Positions 34,287 to 42,813 of a DNA stretch of 48,465 bases are shown piece after piece. Both the position numbers and the translations under genes were made by a program. The stretch comes from 66-474 sp035249175. Lineage in GTDB: Bacteria; Pseudomonadota; Gammaproteobacteria; Xanthomonadales; Rhodanobacteraceae. Location of the stretch: NCBI GenBank assembly GCA_035249175.1, contig DATFGT010000070.1, forward strand, positions 1 through 48,465, in the 5' to 3' direction. How positions within the stretch are numbered: the stretch's first letter is position 1; every line of letters begins with the position of its first letter. Below the pieces are notes generated by a model that saw only the letters and a program-made list of their open reading frames with translations, searched no databases and was not told the DNA's origin.

Positions 34287-35588
34287 TCAACGCCGGCGCC
34301 CGCGTCCGCCGCTCGACGACATCGCCGCCTTGATCTCCGCGGTGGTGGGTGGCGCCGGCACTTCGCCGGGTTTCATGGGCGTCACCTTGCTGTCCTGTTT
34401 CAGACGGAACTGGCCCGCGGTGACCACCAGGTCGCCGGTTTTCAGGCCGTTGGTGACGATCGAGCCGCTGTCGCCGGCTTCGCCGCCGCTAACCACCGGT
34501 TGCATCGTGACGTATTTGGACGGCTTGTGCTCGGCCGCGCCTGGTCGGTCGCCGCGCGCGCGATGCGCACCCTTCGCCTCGGCCGGCTGTCCCGCGCTCG
34601 CGGTCGGTCCGGGCGGCGGCTTGTCGGTGATCAGCCACACGTAGTCGCCGTTGGGACCGCGCTGCACGGCCGCGGTCGGCACCACCAACGCGCCGGCGTT
34701 GACGCTGACTTTCAGCCGCGTGTTGGCGTACTGGCCGGGAAACAGTTGGTTGTTGGGATTGGGAAATTGCGCCTTCAACTGGAACGACCCGGTGTCGGGA
34801 TCGATCTGATTGCCGATCGCGATCAAGCTGCCGTCGTCTTCGACCACGTTGTTGTCGGCGTCCAGGATCGCCACGGTCAAGGGCGCCTTTGCCTGCGCCG
34901 CGCGGACTTCGTCCAGATACTTGCCGGCGAGGGTGAAGATCACATAGATCGGATGCATCTGGGTGACCGTGACGATGCTGGTGGACGTCGTGATCACGTT
35001 GCCAGGATCGACCTGGCGGATGCCCGCGATGCCATCGATGGGCGAGATGACCTTGGTGAAGCCGAGCTGCACCCTGGTGTCCTGGATGCTGGCATTGTCC
35101 GCCGCCACCGCGGCCTGCCACTGGGCGACCGTGTTCTTCTGGGTGATGCGGTCGATCTCGGCGACGTAAGGCGCGTATTTCGGATTCGACGAACGTTCAA
35201 GGTTGGCCTTGGCCGTCGCGAGCTGGGTCTGGTCCTGGGCGCGCTTGGCGGTGGCCTGGTCGAGTTGCGCCTGCAAGGTGCGCGGATCGATCTCGGCCAA
35301 CACCTGGCCCTTCGTCACCTGGCCGCCCTCGACGAAGTCCAGTTTCAGCAGTTGGCCGCCGACCTGCGCCTGTACGTTGACGGTGTTGAGCGCCTGGACC
35401 GTGCCGGCGCCGGTGAGGTAGACCGGCACGTTTTCGGCCGCAGCCGGCACGACGGTGACTGGCACCGGCGCGTCGGCGCCCAAGTCGCCGGGGCCTTTGG
35501 ACTTGCCCGGATTGGCAAAGATGCGCCACAGGATGAAGGCCACGATCACGACGCCGACGAGCGTCAGAATCCATTTTGTGCGCGACAT
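34287..35588 (-). CDS. RND periplasmic adaptor, MdtA/MuxA-like
   Basis: Membrane-fusion protein of 433 aa. An N-terminal signal anchor (WILTLVGVVIVAFILWRIF) precedes a barrel-sandwich lipoyl half (GTVQALNTVNVQAQVGGQLL), a coiled-coil hairpin with the Gln/Ala-rich helix LQAQLDQATAKRAQDQTQLA, the second lipoyl half (SPIDGIAGIRQVDPGNVI) and a beta-barrel domain. The C-terminus is Gly/Arg-rich (SSSGGRGRRR). A Pro/Ala-rich stretch (PPPGPTASAGQPAEAKGAHR) interrupts the membrane-proximal domain. It is the first gene of the efflux operon; the 164-bp gap upstream shows no clear promoter. Confidence 0.9.
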   Translation of the reverse strand: MSRTKWILTLVGVVIVAFILWRIFANPGKSKGPGDLGADAPVPVTVVPAAAENVPVYLTGAGTVQALNTVNVQAQVGGQLLKLDFVEGGQVTKGQVLAEIDPRTLQAQLDQATAKRAQDQTQLATAKANLERSSNPKYAPYVAEIDRITQKNTVAQWQAAVAADNASIQDTRVQLGFTKVISPIDGIAGIRQVDPGNVITTSTSIVTVTQMHPIYVIFTLAGKYLDEVRAAQAKAPLTVAILDADNNVVEDDGSLIAIGNQIDPDTGSFQLKAQFPNPNNQLFPGQYANTRLKVSVNAGALVVPTAAVQRGPNGDYVWLITDKPPPGPTASAGQPAEAKGAHRARGDRPGAAEHKPSKYVTMQPVVSGGEAGDSGSIVTNGLKTGDLVVTAGQFRLKQDSKVTPMKPGEVPAPPTTAEIKAAMSSSGGRGRRR

Positions 35589-35752
35589 CGAAAGTCGTCC
35601 GGGGTATGAGGGCGTCCGTTGGACCGCCCGCGCGGCGATGGGTTCGCGGCGCGGCGGTCGGACGGGGTTGGTCCTAAATTAGCCGAACGGCTTCGCGCGC
35701 GCCCCTGCCGAACGGCATGTCGGGCGGACATGACAACCGTCACGAAGCGGCG

Positions 35753-37297
35753 TCACCGTTCGGCTGCGATCGTCGGCACCCCGGCGGGATCGACCGCGGC
35801 ATGCTCGGCATGCGCTTTCGACAACCGCTTCATCGGCCATACGAGTGCGATCGCGATCACGGTACAGACGACCCCGGCCCAGCCGAGCTTGGTGAACAGC
35901 GCGGTGTAGATCGGCAGCGTCTGCATCGGGTCGGTCACGTTCTGCGGTACCGCCGCGAAGTTGGCCACGAGGCCACCGAGATATTGCGAGATGCCGACGC
36001 CGACGTAATAGGCGCCCATCATGAAGCCACCCATCCGCGCCGGCACGTAGCGCGCGATCATCGCGAGGCCGAGGCCGCTGACCAGCAACTCGCCCAGCGA
36101 ATACAGGCCATAGCCCCAGATCAAGACCCATGACGAGGCCTTGCCCGGCTCGGTGACGAAGTCGCCGGCCATGCCGTAAACGAAGTAGCCCGCCGCAACC
36201 ATCCCGAACCCCAGGGCGAACTTGGACGCGATCGACAAGTCCTTGCCGCGTTTGCCGGCGGCGGTGTAGATCCACGCCAGGATCGGCGAGAGGATCATGA
36301 TCCAGATCGGATTGAGCGCTTGATATTGGCCGGGAAGCCACGTAAAGAGGTGCACTCCGAACACGCTCCAGTTCAAGTCGGTATTGCGAAGCGCAAACAG
36401 TGCCAGCGAGGTTGGCATCTGCTGGTAGAAGATGAAAAAGAAGATGGTCTGGATGGTCAGGATCAGTGCCGCCGCCAATCCGGCGCGTTCGCCGCGCCGG
36501 GCGTTCACGATGAGGTACACGAAGATCGCCAGCAGCGCGATCGCGGCCAGGATCACGAACCAGCGGGCGATCGCTTCATGCTGCAGGATGAAAGCCGCGA
36601 TGACCGCCAGCACTGCGCCCACGACCAGGACCTTGAGCAGCCTTGCCCAGTTGAAAGGGTGGGAATCGGGGTCCGAACCGATATGCGCCAGCGACGCGCG
36701 CATGAAGAAGAAGTTGACCAGGCCCACCAGCAGGCCGATGCAGCACACGCCGAACGCGGCGTGCCAGCCGAATCCGTTCTGGTAGACGCCGTTGACGTAG
36801 TCCTTGATCCATGGCGTCAGCAGCATCGAGATGGTCGAACCGACGTTGACCGCCATGTAGTAAATGGTGAAGGCGCTGTCGATCCTGCTGTCGTCGCCTT
36901 CGTAGATCTTGCGCACCAGGTTGCCGGCGTTCGGCTTGAACAGGCCGTTGCCGACCACGATCACGCCCAGCGAGAAATACAGGAAAGTGGGGTCGGCACT
37001 CGGCAGGGTAATCAAGCCGTAGCCGATCGCGAGAATCGCCGCGCCGGTCAGCATGGTGCGGCGCGTGCCCAAAATGCCGTCGCCCACCCAGCCGCCGATC
37101 GCCGGCGCCACGTAGATCAGCGCGGCGGCGGCACTCCACACCAGGTTGGCGCGCACATCGTCGAAGCCGAGGCGCTGCACCATGTAGTAAACGATCAGCG
37201 CCTGCATGCCGTAGAAGCCGAAGCGCTCCCACAACTCAATCAGGAATACGGTGGAGAACGAGCGGGTCTTGGAAACGGCAGGTATTGCTGAATTCAT
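35753..37297 (-). CDS. POT/PTR family proton-coupled oligopeptide transporter
   Basis: Inner-membrane transporter of 514 aa, with the start set at 37297. The ExxER proton-coupling motif appears as LIELWERFGFYGMQALIVYY in helix 1; helix 2-3 holds GGWVGDGILGTRRTML, and KPNAGNLV and the ASSWVLIWGYGLYSLGELLV stretch are typical of bacterial di/tripeptide symporters. Substrate range (di- and tripeptides) is inferred from the family. It lies on the same strand as the efflux operon but 164 bp upstream of it, so it may be separate. Confidence 0.92.
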   Translation of the reverse strand: MNSAIPAVSKTRSFSTVFLIELWERFGFYGMQALIVYYMVQRLGFDDVRANLVWSAAAALIYVAPAIGGWVGDGILGTRRTMLTGAAILAIGYGLITLPSADPTFLYFSLGVIVVGNGLFKPNAGNLVRKIYEGDDSRIDSAFTIYYMAVNVGSTISMLLTPWIKDYVNGVYQNGFGWHAAFGVCCIGLLVGLVNFFFMRASLAHIGSDPDSHPFNWARLLKVLVVGAVLAVIAAFILQHEAIARWFVILAAIALLAIFVYLIVNARRGERAGLAAALILTIQTIFFFIFYQQMPTSLALFALRNTDLNWSVFGVHLFTWLPGQYQALNPIWIMILSPILAWIYTAAGKRGKDLSIASKFALGFGMVAAGYFVYGMAGDFVTEPGKASSWVLIWGYGLYSLGELLVSGLGLAMIARYVPARMGGFMMGAYYVGVGISQYLGGLVANFAAVPQNVTDPMQTLPIYTALFTKLGWAGVVCTVIAIALVWPMKRLSKAHAEHAAVDPAGVPTIAAER

Positions 37298-37427
37298 TCG
37301 AGAGCTACCACGGCAAAAACGATCGCTCAAGCCTACCCGAACCGAAGCTGAATGTGGCTATGGAGCGGCGACTCGGAAGGCGGGGTTCGGGAACCGGGAT
37401 TCGGCAGTCGAGGCATCCAGGATTTTG

Positions 37428-37642
37428 TCGTCATTCCGGGGCTGACTGCGGCTTCATCGCAGGCAGAACCCGACTGCGTTTGCAGGATTGCAAACGCGAA
37501 CGCCCCCGGATCAAGTGCGGGGCAGGGCTGCGGCGGCCCGACGGGCGAGCGCCAAGGCGCGAGTTATCCAGATTTCCATCGCCACACAACATCGGGTTCT
37601 GGATCTCGCCCGATAAAACTGGCAGCGGCCCCGGAATGACGA
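37428..37642. mobile_element. MITE-like element with 15-bp terminal inverted repeats
   Basis: TCGTCATTCCGGGGC at 37428-37442 is repeated as its exact reverse complement at 37628-37642. The 215-bp unit contains an internal hairpin with the perfect 9-bp arms GCGTTTGCA and TGCAAACGC. It fills most of the 385-bp gene-free gap between the POT gene and thyA. No transposase is encoded, so it would be non-autonomous. A 77-bp portion recurs at 47658-47734 with 72 identical positions. The remaining parts of the gap show nothing else I can identify, apart from whatever drives thyA. Confidence 0.7.
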
Positions 37643-37682
37643 AATCTTGTTAGGCTTTCGGTTTCCGAGTTCGCGCTATCCC

Positions 37683-38477
37683 ATGCAGATCTACCTCGAC
37701 CTTCTCCGTGACGTGCTGGAACACGGCGCCCGCAAGGACGACCGCACCGGCACCGGCACGCTGTCGGTGTTTGGGCGCCAGATTCGCATGGACCTCGCGC
37801 AAGGTTTCCCGCTGCTCACCACCAAGAAGTTGCACGTCAAATCCATCGTGCACGAGCTGCTGTGGTTCCTGCGCGGCGACACCAACATCGCGTACCTGAA
37901 GGAACACGGCGTCAGCATCTGGAACGAGTGGGCCGATGAAAACGGCGACCTCGGTCCCGTCTATGGCAATCAGTGGCGCGCGTGGCCAGCGCCGGATGGC
38001 CGCAGCATCGACCAGATCGCGCAAGTGATCGAACAGATCCGGCGCAATCCCGATTCGCGCCGCATGATCGTGTCGGCGTGGAACGTGGGCGAACTCGACA
38101 AGATGGCGCTGATGCCTTGCCACGCACTGTTCCAGTTTTACGTCGCGAACGGCAAGCTGTCGTGCCAGCTCTACCAGCGTTCGGCCGACATCTTCCTCGG
38201 CGTGCCCTTCAACATCGCGAGCTACGCGCTGCTCACCTGCATGATGGCGCAGGTTTGCGGCCTCGCACCCGGTGACTTCGTGCACACCTTCGGCGACCTG
38301 CATCTTTATTCCAATCACATCGAGCAGGCGCGCGAGCAGTTGACCCGCCTGCCGCGATCGCTGCCGAAGCTGGTACTGAATCCGGACGTGCGTTCGTTGT
38401 TCGATTTCCGCTACGAAGATGTCCGGATCGCTGACTACGACCCGCATCCAGCGATCAAGGCGCCGGTTGCGGTATGA
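37683..38477 (+). CDS. thyA: Thymidylate synthase
   Basis: Methylates dUMP to dTMP with methylenetetrahydrofolate. The start at 37683 gives 264 aa, identical in length to E. coli ThyA, and puts the catalytic cysteine at C146 (LMPCHALFQFYV). The dUMP-binding segment DRTGTGTLSVFG and QLYQRSADIFLGVPFNIASY are intact. folA lies 123 bp downstream, separated by an inverted repeat; the two products form the thymidylate cycle. The Shine-Dalgarno before the ATG is weak. Confidence 0.97.
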   Translation: MQIYLDLLRDVLEHGARKDDRTGTGTLSVFGRQIRMDLAQGFPLLTTKKLHVKSIVHELLWFLRGDTNIAYLKEHGVSIWNEWADENGDLGPVYGNQWRAWPAPDGRSIDQIAQVIEQIRRNPDSRRMIVSAWNVGELDKMALMPCHALFQFYVANGKLSCQLYQRSADIFLGVPFNIASYALLTCMMAQVCGLAPGDFVHTFGDLHLYSNHIEQAREQLTRLPRSLPKLVLNPDVRSLFDFRYEDVRIADYDPHPAIKAPVAV

Positions 38478-38488
38478 GGACCAAAGCT

Positions 38489-38591
38489 GGGGTCAGAGTG
38501 GACTTTCCACGTCGCCCCGGTGTGCAGCCTGATAAACCAGCCTGCATGCACGATGCCGCGCACATACCTGTCGAAAGTCCACTCTGACCCC
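38489..38591. repeat. Inverted-repeat element between thyA and folA
   Basis: GGGGTCAGAGTGGACTTT at 38489-38506 is matched by its exact reverse complement at 38574-38591; pairing continues imperfectly three to six bases outward and ends in a T-run (GGTTTT). The 67-nt interior shows no gene. The element may act as a terminator for thyA and must either carry or be upstream of the folA promoter. Its long perfect arms and lack of coding sequence suggest a non-autonomous repeat. Confidence 0.7.
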
Positions 38592-38600
38592 GGTTTTCGT

Positions 38601-39098
38601 ATGTCGGACGATTCCGAAATTGCCCTTGTCGCTGCACTCGATCGCAACCGCGCGATCGGTCTCGGGGGCGCCATGCCGTGGCACTTGCCCGATGACCTGA
38701 AGCGCTTCAAGGCGCTCACGCTGGGCAAACCGGTGCTGATGGGGCGCAAGACGGCGATCGCGATCGGACGGCCATTGCCGGGGCGTTCGAATCTGGTGCT
38801 GACGCGCGCCGCGACTGCGCCATTCGATGGCCAACTCGTGGTGCATTCGCTGGACGAGGCGATCGCGCGTGCCGGAAATGGCGAACTGGTGGTGATCGGC
38901 GGCGGAGAAGTCTATGCGCTGGCGCTTCCGCGTGCCGCGCGCATGCACCTCACCGAAGTCGACACCACGACGCCCAGCGCAGATACGTTTTTTCCCGCTG
39001 TGGATTTGCAAGGCTGGCGCGAGGTCGCGCGCGCGCATCACCCGATCGATACCAGGCACGCGTTCGCGTTCGACTTCGTCGATTACGAACGTAGATGA
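38601..39098 (+). CDS. folA: Dihydrofolate reductase
   Basis: Reduces dihydrofolate to tetrahydrofolate with NADPH, 165 aa. The substrate-site motif MPWHLPDDLKRFK puts the catalytic acid at D32; VLMGRKTAIAIGRPLPGR and VVIGGGEVYALAL are the NADPH-binding segments. The start at 38601 is chosen over an upstream in-frame ATG at 38520, which runs through the inverted repeat. The stop overlaps the next start by 4 bp. Confidence 0.95.
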   Translation: MSDDSEIALVAALDRNRAIGLGGAMPWHLPDDLKRFKALTLGKPVLMGRKTAIAIGRPLPGRSNLVLTRAATAPFDGQLVVHSLDEAIARAGNGELVVIGGGEVYALALPRAARMHLTEVDTTTPSADTFFPAVDLQGWREVARAHHPIDTRHAFAFDFVDYERR

Positions 39099-39994
39099 TC
39101 GAAGTCGCCGCCGGGATTCTCACCAACGAACGCGGCTGCGTGTTGCTGATGCAGCGCTTGCCGGGCAAGCACCTCGCAGGCCTATGGGAATTCCCGGGTG
39201 GCAAGGTCGAGCCGGGCGAAACAGTGGAACGGGCTTTGATCCGCGAGCTGAAAGAGGAACTGGACATAGAGGTGAGCGAGTCGGCGCCATTGATCTCGCT
39301 GCCGTGGCGGTATCCCGAAAAATCGGTTCGATTGCATGCGTTGCGCGTCACGGCCTGGCGCGGCGAACCGCGCGCGCGTGAAGGCCATCCCTTGAAATGG
39401 ATTGCGGCGCGCGACATGGATGCTGCCGAAATGCCGGCCGCCGATGCGCCGATCGTGACCGCGCTGCGGCTGCCGCCCTATTACGCCATCTTGGAAAATG
39501 CGCAAGCGGGTCGTTTCAATGCGGGCGAAGCACTGCGGCAGTTGCGCATGCCGGGAGCGGACCGGGAACGCGTGAGGCGCGTTGCGCGGCGTGCACTGGC
39601 GGACGATTCCGGTTGCCGCGAAGCGCTGCTGATCAATCATGACATCGAGCTGGCACGTGAGCTTCGCGTTGGCGTGCATCTCAAGGCGAGCCAGTTGCGC
39701 GAATTGCGCGAGCGTCCGCTGCCTCGCGATTCCTGGGTTGGCGTGTCGTGCCATGATGCGGAAGAACTGGAACGCGCTGCGGAGCTGGGTGCGGACTTCG
39801 CCACGCTGTCGCCAGTCTGCGCCACGACATCCCATCCCGATGCGAAGCCGCTGGGCTGGAAGCGTTTTGCAGAATGGGTCGCCGACGCCCGCCTGCCTGT
39901 CTATGCACTGGGTGGCCTTGCACCGGAGAACCTCGGCCGCGCGCGCGCAGCCGGAGCCCAAGGCGTCGCAGGCATTCGCGCATTTCTCAAATGA
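39095..39994 (+). CDS. Nudix hydrolase fused to a ThiE-like domain
   Basis: Two-domain protein of 299 aa. Residues 1-130 are a MutT-type Nudix domain with G-x5-E-x7-REL-x-EE intact (GGKVEPGE then RELKEEL), although the last glycine of the box is Asp. It is expected to act on 8-oxo-dGTP. Residues about 170-299 resemble thiamine-phosphate synthase: LLINHDIELARELRVGVHL, WVGVSCHDAEEL, FATLSPV and YALGGLAPENL. Several ThiE diphosphate-binding residues seem altered (HLKAS instead of HLGQ), so catalysis by this half is doubtful. The fusion is known across Proteobacteria. It overlaps folA by 4 bp. Confidence 0.9.
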   Translation: MIEVAAGILTNERGCVLLMQRLPGKHLAGLWEFPGGKVEPGETVERALIRELKEELDIEVSESAPLISLPWRYPEKSVRLHALRVTAWRGEPRAREGHPLKWIAARDMDAAEMPAADAPIVTALRLPPYYAILENAQAGRFNAGEALRQLRMPGADRERVRRVARRALADDSGCREALLINHDIELARELRVGVHLKASQLRELRERPLPRDSWVGVSCHDAEELERAAELGADFATLSPVCATTSHPDAKPLGWKRFAEWVADARLPVYALGGLAPENLGRARAAGAQGVAGIRAFLK

Positions 39995-40025
39995 AGGGTG
40001 TCTTCCCCGAGCCCGGAAAGCACAT

Positions 40026-40194
40026 GTAGGGCGGGAGAAGCGCAGCGGATCCCGCCATGGCCCACGCCATCCGTGGCGGGATTGTTCGCATCATCCATGA
40101 TGCTCACCCCTCGCTCGCGCTCGGGGCCGGCCTGCGGCCGTCCAAATTCGTTCCGGACGAATTTGTCGCCGCTCCGCAGCTGCTCCCGCCCTAC
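40026..40194. repeat. Inverted-repeat element between the Nudix gene and coaE
   Basis: GTAGGGCGGGAG (40026-40037) and its exact reverse complement (40183-40194) bound about 169 bp that contain two further hairpins: a 12-position stem ATCCCGCCATGG/CCGTGGCGGGAT (40049-40060 with 40071-40082, one T-G pair) and a perfect 9-bp stem around CAAATTCGT/ACGAATTTG (40143-40165). The element fills most of the 237-bp gap between convergent genes, contains no gene and could stop transcription from both sides. Confidence 0.65.
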
Positions 40195-40231
40195 GCGACT
40201 GCGAGGACCGGTGTCGCGCGCGGTCGCGATT

Positions 40232-40867
40232 CTACGTTGCCGCAGCCAACTCCAGGTACCGCGCGTGCAGCGACGCCACCTGCGCATCCAGGGCGGCCTC
40301 CGCGCCGTCATTGACGATGACGTCATCGGCGATCGCGAGCCGCTGAGCGCGCGCCGATTGCGCCTCCAACACGCGTTGGGCGGCTTGACGGGTCACGCCA
40401 TCGCGCTGCATCAGACGTTCGATCTGCGACGCTTCCGGTGCGTCCACCACCAAAACCCTGTCTACCCAGTTGTAGTCGTCCCGGTTCTCGAACAACAGCG
40501 GAATCGCGAGCATGCAATACGCCCCACGATCCATTCCGACGCGCCGTCGCAGCCATGCGCGCACACGAGGATGGATGATGGCTTCGAGCTTGCGGCGCGC
40601 GTCGGAATCGGCGAACACCCGTTCGCGCATGGCGCGGCGATCGAGCGAGCCATCCGCATTCAATGCGCCGGCGCCGAACACGAATTCGATTTCCGCAAGC
40701 GCCGGCTCGCGTGGCGCCACCACTTCGCGCGCCGCGACGTCGGCGTCGTAGACGTGCACGCCATGCGCCTCGAAGCGTCGCGCCACCGCGCTCTTGCCCG
40801 CCGCCACGCCTCCCGTCAACGCGACGACGTAATGCCGGATACCGCTTCGCGCCTTCGCTCGATTCAT
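40232..40867 (-). CDS. coaE: Dephospho-CoA kinase
   Basis: Last step of CoA synthesis, phosphorylating the 3'-OH of dephospho-CoA; 211 aa from the ATG at 40867, which has GAAGG upstream. The P-loop is GGVAAGKS (residues 19-26), and HVYDADVAAREVV and HPRVRAWLRRR are typical. In Xanthomonadales coaE closes the pilB-pilC-pilD operon; here the phosphoethanolamine transferase gene lies between pilD and coaE, 22 bp upstream. Confidence 0.94.
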   Translation of the reverse strand: MNRAKARSGIRHYVVALTGGVAAGKSAVARRFEAHGVHVYDADVAAREVVAPREPALAEIEFVFGAGALNADGSLDRRAMRERVFADSDARRKLEAIIHPRVRAWLRRRVGMDRGAYCMLAIPLLFENRDDYNWVDRVLVVDAPEASQIERLMQRDGVTRQAAQRVLEAQSARAQRLAIADDVIVNDGAEAALDAQVASLHARYLELAAAT

Positions 40868-40889
40868 GCGACCTTCGCGACCGCGCGCG

Positions 40890-42665
40890 TCATGGTGCAT
40901 TGCCTTGCGGAGGGCCGGACTGCACCCGCTGGCAAAGTTTTTCGATGTGCGCGGTATCGAAATCAATGTGGCGCGTTTGCGCCACCCAGCGCGTGTGATA
41001 GCGCCAGTGCGGACTGAACAGGCTCCAGGTTTCGTCGTGTGAGGGGAAAGTGACGCCCGCCATGTCGATCAATGATTCGAAAGTATCGGCTGAAAGCGTG
41101 CGCTTGCCGGCATTCGCGCGCAAGGCTGCCACACGTTTCGGAAAATGTTCCCCGTAAGAATCCGAATACCAGAACAGCGTGGGGATCTCGTACTCGGGCA
41201 CGGTACCGACCCCATGGCCTTCCTTGTCGCAGGTGGGCGTGGGGATCAATTCGCCGTGGTCCGATTCGAACCAAAGCGCCGCGACGGCATGGCTCGATTT
41301 CAAGGCGTTGATCACCTGCGCCAGCACGTGATCGGTGTAAAGGATGCTGTTGTCATAGCTGTTGCGCGCGCGCTCGATGCTGCTGACCTGGCCGGGCGGC
41401 GAGACCTGGGTCGGTTTCCAGTGTTCGAATGCAGGCGGGTAGCGGTAGTCGTACTTCACATGGCTGCCCATCATGTGCAACACGATGAAGAGGTCCTTGT
41501 CCGACGCGTGCAGCGCATCCTTCAGCGGCTGGATCAGGTCGCCATCGTAGCTTCCGGGCGCGGTCCACGAGGCATGGTTCAACCATTCCACGTGTTCGGC
41601 TTCGTAGGCATACATGGATACCGGCGAATCGAATTCTCCGATCGCCTGCTGGTTGGAAATCCACCAGGTCTCGTAACCGGCTTCCTGCATCGCACGCAGG
41701 ATCGACGCCTCGTGCCATGGCGCATCCCACGCCATGTCTGGTTTGCGGCGCGTCAGGATCATCGGAATTGCCGCAATGGATTCCGGCCACGTGCTGATGA
41801 AGCGCGTGATCGGCACGAGGTTCTTCAGCTCCGACAGTTCCGGGTTGGTCGCGCGGTCGTAGCCGAACAGTTGCCAGTTCGCGCGCCGGCTGCTTTCGCC
41901 GATCACCAGCACGTACACCTGTCGCTGGTGCAACGGAGCGCCGACGCGGTGCGCGTGGAACTGGAACGCCTTGAACCTCGCCGCTTCCGTGCGCATCTGA
42001 TCCCATTCACGCCGATAGTCGACGATGCGTGGCACGACGCCGAACGGATAACCGTCTTCGATGGCGTGACCGTAGTCGCGCAGCGGCGCCGAGGCTGACC
42101 CGGATTCCGCATGCGCGGCCGTGGATTGGTGGCGGGCCATTGCGAATCCAGCGCCAAGCGGAATCAGTATCGCCAGGATGCCTGCGCAAAGCAGGCCGAT
42201 TCGCATGCGGCCGCGCCAGCGCAAACGGGCGCGAAAGCTGCTCCACGCGGCCAGCAGCGCCACCGCCGCGCCGCCCAACAGAACCAGCGCGAGCGGAAGC
42301 AACGAACGCCCGAAATATTCCTGGGCTTCCAGCGGATTGGTCGCGACGATCGTCGCGATGATCTGTGCCGAGGTCGGGTGGTGGTATTGCGCGACGTAAT
42401 AGGTTTCCAGAGGTGCCAGCATCGCGAACGGCGCCAGCAGCAGACACGCCAGCCACGGCCAGCGCCCCAGTGCTGCAAACCAGATCGCCAATGCAGCGAG
42501 CGGCAGGAGCAGCGCCGCCACCCATACGGCGCCGCTGGGGTCGTGCACCAGCCACACGATATTCGGAAGCAACACCAACGCAACCAGCAGCGCGATGGCG
42601 GCAATCGCGAGCTTGTGCGCGTGTGGAGGTGGAGGGGAAACAGGTAGCACTCGGGGCTGGAACAA
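40890..42665 (-). CDS. Phosphoethanolamine transferase, EptA/CptA type
   Basis: Inner-membrane enzyme with a periplasmic sulfatase-fold domain, 591 aa at most. Five hydrophobic segments lie in the first 180 residues (LAIAAIALLVALVLLPNIVW, WPWLACLLLAPFAML and others). The catalytic motif VIGESSRRANWQLFGYDR has Ser as the likely nucleophile. FESDHGE supplies metal-binding Asp-His and GHGVGTVPEYEIPTLFWY the further His. The family adds phosphoethanolamine to lipid A or core sugars and can reduce susceptibility to cationic peptides; the acceptor here is unknown. The start is uncertain: the frame opens with TTG at 42665, and neither it nor a GTG five codons downstream has a good Shine-Dalgarno. 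Confidence 0.85.
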   Translation of the reverse strand: MFQPRVLPVSPPPPHAHKLAIAAIALLVALVLLPNIVWLVHDPSGAVWVAALLLPLAALAIWFAALGRWPWLACLLLAPFAMLAPLETYYVAQYHHPTSAQIIATIVATNPLEAQEYFGRSLLPLALVLLGGAAVALLAAWSSFRARLRWRGRMRIGLLCAGILAILIPLGAGFAMARHQSTAAHAESGSASAPLRDYGHAIEDGYPFGVVPRIVDYRREWDQMRTEAARFKAFQFHAHRVGAPLHQRQVYVLVIGESSRRANWQLFGYDRATNPELSELKNLVPITRFISTWPESIAAIPMILTRRKPDMAWDAPWHEASILRAMQEAGYETWWISNQQAIGEFDSPVSMYAYEAEHVEWLNHASWTAPGSYDGDLIQPLKDALHASDKDLFIVLHMMGSHVKYDYRYPPAFEHWKPTQVSPPGQVSSIERARNSYDNSILYTDHVLAQVINALKSSHAVAALWFESDHGELIPTPTCDKEGHGVGTVPEYEIPTLFWYSDSYGEHFPKRVAALRANAGKRTLSADTFESLIDMAGVTFPSHDETWSLFSPHWRYHTRWVAQTRHIDFDTAHIEKLCQRVQSGPPQGNAP

Positions 42666-42813
42666 GGTCGGTTGTCGGAGCAGGGGCGCAGCGTACCGGA
42701 ATCGTCGGCTCGCTTGAAAGTCGAAATTCTGGTCTCAGGTTTTGCTCGTCATCCAGGCGCAAGCCGGAATCAACGCCCTTGGCTTCAACGAATGGTCACG
42801 CTAATGAGGGTTT

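Noticed and set aside
37298..37682. A protein-coding gene in the thyA upstream gap
   Set aside because: Short frames there run through the inverted-repeat element and have no ribosome-binding site or recognisable domain.
42740..42780. Sequence resembling a degenerate GTCATTCCGGCGCAAGCCGGAATC-type palindrome between pilD and the transferase gene
   Set aside because: Only one arm is clear and no second copy in the window supports it.
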